A DNA stretch of 7,040 nt from F1-120-MAGs238 sp964484185 (GTDB lineage Bacteria > Planctomycetota > Phycisphaerae > Phycisphaerales > UBA1924). The stretch lies in the NCBI GenBank assembly GCA_964484185.1, contig CAZAEQ010000082.1, positions 1 through 7,040 on the forward strand, read 5' to 3'. Within the stretch, counting starts at the first letter, position 1; each line of letters opens with the position of its first letter. The position numbers were made by a program, and so were the translations under genes. The notes under the pieces are model-generated. The model saw nothing but the letters and a program-made list of their open reading frames with translations, was not told the origin of the DNA and made no database searches. Positions 1 to 7,040 of this stretch are shown in pieces.

Positions 1-296
1 TGATGAAACCGCACGTGCTTCCCGATCGCCGCCTTGGGCACACACCCCGCCACCAACTGCTCGCTCACAATCCGCTGCCAGTTGCCATTGGGCACATTGA
101 TATGCACCAGTTCCCGCGGCACGATTTCGCGAATGATCGCCGCGATGTTCGCAGGGACCGTGTGATATTTATCCGGGAACGAAATCCCCTCAGGCTGCGG
201 CCAACTGAACCACGTTGCCGAATGCTTCTCCCACTCCGCCGGAAAACGAAACCCCATCTCCGCAGGCGTGCCCGTTAATACTTTCACCTTTGCCAT
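1..296 (-). CDS. aguA: Agmatine deiminase, N-terminal part (runs off left edge)
   Basis: Agmatine deiminase (peptidylarginine-deiminase-like family, PF04371) hydrolyses agmatine to N-carbamoylputrescine and ammonia in the cytoplasm. Only the first 98 codons are inside the window. The recognisable family signature is near the N-terminus: residues 18-30 read FRFPAEWEKHSAT and are followed by WFSWP, matching the PAEWxxHxATWxxWP block that opens these enzymes. The later catalytic residues, including the nucleophilic Cys near the C-terminus, lie outside. The ATG at 294-296 is preferred because GGGAG (301-305) sits four bases upstream. An internal Met at codon 14 is a weaker alternative, since its GGAG directly abuts the ATG. 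The gene starts 11 bases after the aguB stop on the same strand, so the two are surely co-transcribed. A more general arginine-deiminase-family hydrolase is possible, but the aguB partner makes agmatine the likely substrate. Confidence 0.9.
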   Translation of the reverse strand, partial: MAKVKVLTGTPAEMGFRFPAEWEKHSATWFSWPQPEGISFPDKYHTVPANIAAIIREIVPRELVHINVPNGNWQRIVSEQLVAGCVPKAAIGKHVRFH

Positions 297-300
297 GCGA

Positions 301-305
301 CTCCC
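301..305 (-). promoter_or_regulatory. Ribosome binding site of aguA
   Basis: GGGAG on the minus strand lies four bases upstream of the ATG at 296, within the short gap after the aguB stop codon (308-310). It supports this start over the internal Met at codon 14 and suggests that aguA is translated from the aguB message. Confidence 0.6.
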
Positions 306-307
306 AT

Positions 308-1231
308 TCACACACTGAACCGCTTCGTAATTCCCTCATACGCATCAATGCGACGATCCCGCAAGAAAGGCCAATGTGTGCGGCTGAATTCCACCTTCTC
401 CAGATCACATTCAACGATCCCAATCTCTTCCTTATCAACACTCGCGCGATGCACGACCTGCCCATTAGGCGAAGCAACAAACGACTGACCCCAGAACTGG
501 ATCCCGTCTTTGCTCACAGGCTTGCCATCGGTGCCCAGAATCGTCTCATGTCCAATCCGATTCGGCGCACACACATAGCAACCATTCGCCACCGCGTGCG
601 ACCGCTGCATGAGTTCCCAGCTGTCATGCTGCGCAACGCCATACTCCGCCTTCTCCTTGGGGTGCCAGCCAATCGCCGTGGGATAGAACAAAATCTCCGC
701 ACCAGACAACGCCGTCAGGCGAGCTCCCTCGGGATACCACTGATCCCAGCAGATCAGCACACCAATCTTCGCCAGTTTGGTATTCCAGGTCCTGAACCCA
801 AGATCGCCCGGAGTGAAGTAGAACTTCTCGTAATACAACGGATCATCGGGAATATGCATCTTGCGATACAGCCCCATCAGCGAGCCGTCTGCATCAATCA
901 CCGCCGCGGAATTGTGATATAGCCCGCTCGCCCGCTTCTCAAACAAGCTCGCAACAATCACCACGCCATATTTCTTCGCAATTTTACAGAACAGGTCCGT
1001 GCTCGGCCCCGGGATCGTCTCGGCCAGCTTGAAGAATCGATGATCCTCGGTCTGACAGAAATACTGACTGGTAAACATCTCCTGCGTACACAAGATCTGC
1101 CCGCCCTGCTTCGCCGCCTTCTCAAGCAGCGCTGCCTGGTGCTTGCGATTGGTCGCCACATCTTCCACGCACTTCATTTGCGTAAAGCCGATATTCACAA
1201 CGCGATTGCTTGACTTTGCCACCTTTTTCAC
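308..1231 (-). CDS. aguB: N-carbamoylputrescine amidase
   Basis: AguB is a nitrilase-superfamily (CN-hydrolase, PF00795) enzyme that splits N-carbamoylputrescine into putrescine, CO2 and ammonia, the last step of the agmatine route to putrescine. The protein has 307 residues, a usual length for the family (about 290-300). The Glu-Lys-Cys catalytic triad is visible: E51 in TQEMF, K124 in YRKMHIPDDP and C161 in ICWDQWYPEGAR. AguB-type signatures include FYFTPGDLGF (137-146), FYPTAIGWHP (182-191) and the C-terminal RTHWPFLRDRRIDAY (284-298). The start is a GTG at 1229-1231; AAAGGTGAGG lies just upstream, and a nearby ATG at 1246-1248 is out of frame. The gene lies upstream of aguA and 11 bases from it, so both steps from agmatine are encoded together. 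No arginine decarboxylase gene is visible; it could lie beyond the left edge or elsewhere. Codons often end in G, unlike the C-ending codons of hrpA on the other strand. Confidence 0.96.
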   Translation of the reverse strand: MKKVAKSSNRVVNIGFTQMKCVEDVATNRKHQAALLEKAAKQGGQILCTQEMFTSQYFCQTEDHRFFKLAETIPGPSTDLFCKIAKKYGVVIVASLFEKRASGLYHNSAAVIDADGSLMGLYRKMHIPDDPLYYEKFYFTPGDLGFRTWNTKLAKIGVLICWDQWYPEGARLTALSGAEILFYPTAIGWHPKEKAEYGVAQHDSWELMQRSHAVANGCYVCAPNRIGHETILGTDGKPVSKDGIQFWGQSFVASPNGQVVHRASVDKEEIGIVECDLEKVEFSRTHWPFLRDRRIDAYEGITKRFSV

Positions 1232-1235
1232 ACTA

Positions 1236-1245
1236 CCTCACCTTT
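1236..1245 (-). promoter_or_regulatory. Ribosome binding site deciding the GTG start of aguB
   Basis: The minus strand reads AAAGGTGAGG, ending four bases before the GTG at 1231. This purine-rich stretch is a credible Shine-Dalgarno site and fixes the unusual GTG start. The only nearby ATG (1246-1248) is in another frame. Confidence 0.6.
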
Positions 1246-1290
1246 CATTGCGATGCGGAGTTTATCCTGGTTATCGCCCCTTGTTGCGCT

Positions 1291-1323
1291 CCGGGGGCTG
1301 GCCCGGCCAAGGTTGTTTCAACC
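1291..1323 (-). repeat. Two tandem small hairpins in the probable aguB leader
   Basis: Two perfect five-base-pair inverted repeats sit next to each other: 1291-1306 with a six-base loop and 1311-1323 with a TTT loop on the plus strand (AAA on the minus). They lie 60-92 bases upstream of the aguB start codon. They are seen directly, but stems this short are common by chance and no regulatory family is recognised. Confidence 0.3.
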
Positions 1324-1465
1324 CCGCATGTCTTTCAAAAGCAAAAATTCCACAGTGTTGTTCCTTTTCGCTGACGTTCCTCACTTCTCAAATGCGCTTG
1401 TATTGTTTTCCGGAGCGCGTTGAATGTGGCTGATTCTGTCGCAGTTGTTCCGGATGGAACCATAC

Positions 1466-1469
1466 GGAG
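1466..1469 (+). promoter_or_regulatory. Ribosome binding site deciding the start of the LamG protein
   Basis: GGAG five bases upstream of the ATG at 1475. It favours this ATG over the two upstream in-frame ATGs at 1424 and 1454. Starting here also puts a normal-length signal peptide at the N-terminus. Confidence 0.65.
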
Positions 1470-1474
1470 TATCT

Positions 1475-2710
1475 ATGTTCAAACTCAATCTCCATGTCGT
1501 GCCCGCGGTCGCTTTCATTTTTCACGCAAGCGGCTCTGCCGCACTGGCACAGGCTGGCTCGGCTTCATTAACCAACAGCAACTACCTCACTACTGCCAAC
1601 ACAGCGACCCTGAATCCAACTCAGGTCACTCTGGAGGCCTGGATCCGTCCTGACGGTAATGGCTATGGCCAACCCGACCTGGCCGGCGCGTGCATCATCG
1701 GAAAACCCAGAGAGGGTTCGAGCGGGTCCTGGCTCGATTCCTGGAACCTGATCTGGTCACCTTCTTCCCGCCGAGTTTCTTTCACAGTGACGCACCAGTT
1801 CGGTGCGATTGGAACAGGCGTAGCTGCAAATACCATTATTCCAATTGGAACAACAGCGCACGTCGCAGGTACCTTTGACGGTTCCACCCTCAAAATCTAC
1901 ATCAATGGAGTACTAGAGAACTCCGTACCCGCCGCACGACCCGAAATCTATTATGGTCCAACTGAACCCGTACTCATTGGCGCGTGCAACTTCAGCTTCG
2001 GATATACACGCAGATTCCAGGGACTCATTGATGATGTCCGAATCTGGGACGTGGCCCGGACCAATGCGCAAATCAGTTGCGATGCCGGTTGCCTCCCCGA
2101 TGGCCCGCAACAGCACCTTCTGGCTAGGTGGAAGTTTGATGATGTCCTCGCTGTTGATACCAGCGGTAATGCTCGAGCCGCCAGTTTCGTCTTCGGCTCC
2201 GAATTCGGCGTTCCGATTGCAAATCCTGCACCTTTACTGGCAACTCCCGCCAATCAAAGCCTCTGCCCGGGAGGTACTGCAACGTACTCAGTTACGTCCT
2301 CAGACAATTCACAGTGCGACTACCACTGGCAGATCGACAATGCGACCCCAGATGCGTTCGCTGATCTGACCGATGGCCCGGTTTTTCTTAATGGCATCTT
2401 CCTGGGGAACGCAAGCGGCACGCATTCGCCACAACTCACTATTGCAAACGCTCAAGCTGCCGGATCAAGTGAACCAGTTTCGCTCAGATGCATTGTTTCC
2501 AATTCCTGTTCTACAACCGCAAGCATCCCGGCTGCTCTCACCGTGTGCCCTGCAGATTTCAGCTGCGATGGAACCATCGACTTCTTCGATTATCTCGACT
2601 TTGTAGCCGCGTTTTCCGCAAATGCTCCCGCCGCAGATTTTAACCACGACTCAATTGTCGATTTCTTCGACTACCTTGATTTTGTACTCGCCTTCAGCCT
2701 CGGATGTTAA
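1475..2710 (+). CDS. Secreted LamG/Ig-like protein with C-terminal dockerin-like EF-hand repeats
   Basis: This is a 411-residue exported protein of unknown ligand. In order: a signal peptide (residues 1-27; K3 and H7, then hydrophobic VVPAVAFIF, and cleavage after ALA at 25 or AQA at 27); a LamG/concanavalin A-like jelly-roll domain (about 30-240, PF13385-type) with VTLEAWIRPD (51-60), HVAGTFDGSTLKIYINGV (129-146) and GLIDDVRIWDVART (183-196); an Ig-like segment (about 250-357) opening ATPANQSLCPGGTATYSV, with C281 before YHW and C339 as the likely domain disulfide; and two dockerin-like Ca-binding repeats (358-411). The 11 cysteines fit an exterior location. LamG domains usually bind glycans or proteins, so a role in adhesion or polysaccharide binding is plausible, but no catalytic residues are evident. 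The start at 1475 is set by GGAG and the signal peptide; a longer frame to 1424 is less likely. Codon use is more even and G+C looks lower than in neighbouring hrpA. Family architecture is confident; function is not. Confidence 0.88.
   Translation: MFKLNLHVVPAVAFIFHASGSAALAQAGSASLTNSNYLTTANTATLNPTQVTLEAWIRPDGNGYGQPDLAGACIIGKPREGSSGSWLDSWNLIWSPSSRRVSFTVTHQFGAIGTGVAANTIIPIGTTAHVAGTFDGSTLKIYINGVLENSVPAARPEIYYGPTEPVLIGACNFSFGYTRRFQGLIDDVRIWDVARTNAQISCDAGCLPDGPQQHLLARWKFDDVLAVDTSGNARAASFVFGSEFGVPIANPAPLLATPANQSLCPGGTATYSVTSSDNSQCDYHWQIDNATPDAFADLTDGPVFLNGIFLGNASGTHSPQLTIANAQAAGSSEPVSLRCIVSNSCSTTASIPAALTVCPADFSCDGTIDFFDYLDFVAAFSANAPAADFNHDSIVDFFDYLDFVLAFSLGC
2552..2707 (+). repeat. Tandem dockerin-like EF-hand coding repeat (81-base period)
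   Basis: Two similar units start at 2552 and 2633, each opening with GCAGATTT, and encode ADFSCDGTIDFFDYLDFVAAF and ADFNHDSIVDFFDYLDFVLAF. Each has a dockerin-type Ca loop with acidic or polar ligands at loop positions 1, 3, 5, 9 and 12: D361, S363, D365, D369, D372 and D388, N390, D392, D396, D399. The two loops are exactly 27 residues apart. The FFDYLDFV core is identical in protein but differs at several codon third positions, so the duplication is old or under protein-level selection. Confidence 0.8.
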
Positions 2711-2752
2711 AGTCGCCATGGCATCCGCGAATGCGGGTACCTATAACTCCTA
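2711..2752 (+). other. Short gap between the LamG gene and hrpA with a small hairpin
   Basis: The 42-base gap holds the palindrome GCCATGGC (2715-2722) and an imperfect six-pair stem ATCCGC/GCGGGT with a GAAT loop (2723-2738, one U-G pair). No T-run follows, so it is not a standard intrinsic terminator and read-through into hrpA is possible. There is no clear Shine-Dalgarno site before the hrpA GTG. Confidence 0.4.
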
Positions 2753-6778
<4,026 letters not shown>

Positions 6779-6825
6779 CACCTCCGCGCCCAATCGCAAC
6801 GCACTCGCCTTATTACCGCGCTGGT

Positions 6826-6853
6826 ACCTCGAGCGTGAGCTCGACGGCGAGGT
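6826..6853 (+). terminator. Hairpin after hrpA, possible transcript-end structure
   Basis: About 50 bases after the hrpA stop, TCGAGC/GCTCGA (6829-6844) forms a perfect six-pair stem closed by GTGA, a GNRA-type tetraloop. The outer arms ACCTCG (6826-6831) and CGAGGT (6848-6853) are also complementary, giving an alternative nine-pair stem with a six-base bulge. No T-tract follows, so this is not a classical Rho-independent terminator; it may protect the 3' end or be chance. Confidence 0.35.
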
Positions 6854-6882
6854 CCACAATACACACTTCGTGAAGCTTGCCT

Positions 6883-6897
6883 CAGAGTCACACTCTG
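6883..6897. repeat. Perfect inverted repeat CAGAGT/ACTCTG
   Basis: Six-base perfect arms separated by CAC, about 105 bases after the hrpA stop. It is seen directly; no function is recognised. Confidence 0.4.
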
Positions 6898-6937
6898 CGC
6901 CTCTCCGTCGCGAGATCCAAGTCAAAACGCCAACGCG

Positions 6938-6954
6938 GGGTCCGATTCTGACCC
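6938..6954. repeat. Inverted repeat GGGTC/GACCC
   Basis: Perfect five-base arms with a seven-base spacer (CGATTCT). It is followed at once by C-tracts at 6959-6963 and 6968-6972, so the minus strand carries runs of G5, G5 and G3 with four-base spacers. A G-quadruplex on the minus strand is conceivable but lacks a clear fourth tract of three G. Confidence 0.35.
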
Positions 6955-7023
6955 GAAACCCCCATTTCCCCCAAAACCAAAACGCCATTTTTCAGATTTA
7001 TTCATATCAAAAACCCAGCCAGA

Positions 7024-7040
7024 CTGACACCTGGTGTCAG
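7024..7040. repeat. Perfect 17-base dyad CTGACACC-T-GGTGTCAG
   Basis: Eight-base arms are perfectly complementary around a single central T, and the right arm ends exactly at the window edge. An arm of this length with a one-base centre is unlikely by chance at a given site. It could be an operator for a dimeric regulator, a repeat-element end or the start of a longer palindrome. The one-base centre is too tight for an RNA hairpin loop unless inner pairs open. Confidence 0.55.

Larger units (their letters stand above)
1232..1474. other. Divergent intergenic region between aguB and the LamG protein gene
   Basis: This stretch of about 243 bases must carry promoters in both directions, because aguB reads left and the secreted-protein gene reads right. 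I could not find a convincing -35/-10 pair for either. It holds two adjacent small inverted repeats, CCGGG/CCCGG (1291-1306, six-base loop) and GGTTG/CAACC (1311-1323, three-base loop). On the minus strand both fall in the probable aguB leader. The open frame that extends the secreted protein upstream to 1424 is probably untranslated. Confidence 0.5.
6779..7040. other. Non-coding region after hrpA, rich in inverted repeats
   Basis: No credible gene is seen in these 262 bases. They hold at least four dyads (6826-6853, 6883-6897, 6938-6954, 7024-7040), a cluster of C-tracts (6952-6978) and an A/T-richer stretch (about 6973-7015). No stem followed by a T-run was found, so where hrpA transcription stops is unclear. 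The density of dyads suggests transcript-end structure or a repeat-type element. Confidence 0.5.

Noticed and set aside
215..922. Plus-strand 235-codon open frame opposite aguB
   Set aside because: It lies across the clearly real aguB gene and the aguA start, has no domain signature, and is explained by the codon bias of the opposite strand.
1424..1474. Upstream extension of the LamG protein to the ATG at 1424
   Set aside because: It would add 17 residues before a well-formed signal peptide, and the ATG at 1475 has GGAG at good spacing.
1420..1653. 77-codon plus-strand frame overlapping the start of the LamG gene
   Set aside because: Out of frame with the LamG gene, whose signal peptide and ribosome binding site explain the region.

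Overview
The window reads as chromosomal DNA from a Planctomycetota bacterium, most likely of the Phycisphaerae/Phycisphaerales type. The main clue is the exported protein in the middle. It joins a LamG-type lectin fold, an Ig-like segment and a C-terminal pair of dockerin-like EF-hand repeats of the form CPADF-x-x-D-G-x-x-D-FFDY-x-DFV, closing on a final Gly-Cys. From memory, this tail is typical of secreted proteins in that group. The taxonomic call is inference; no rRNA or other decisive marker is present.

Layout. Positions 1-1231 (minus strand) hold two adjacent polyamine genes: aguB (N-carbamoylputrescine amidase, complete, GTG start), followed 11 bases later by the first 98 codons of aguA (agmatine deiminase), which runs off the left edge. 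Together they convert agmatine to putrescine. Positions 1232-1474 are a divergent intergenic region with two small hairpins on the aguB leader side and no promoter I can call with confidence. Positions 1475-2710 (plus) encode the secreted LamG/Ig/dockerin-like protein. After 42 bases, positions 2753-6778 (plus) encode a full-length HrpA-type DEAH-box ATP-dependent RNA helicase of 1341 residues. Positions 6779-7040 are non-coding as far as I can see. They hold several inverted repeats, a run of C-tracts (G-tracts on the minus strand) and a perfect 17-base dyad at the window's right edge.

How the genes relate. AguB and AguA form one pathway and almost certainly one transcript. The LamG protein and HrpA are close and co-directional but have no obvious functional link: one is exported and of unknown ligand, the other a cytoplasmic RNA/ribosome-linked helicase. 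Their base composition and codon use also differ visibly.

I found no CRISPR array, transposase, toxin-antitoxin pair, defence system or RNA gene. Most of the window is ordinary. The points worth a second look are the modular secreted protein with its duplicated Ca-binding tail, the inverted-repeat cluster after hrpA, and the strand-linked codon asymmetry.
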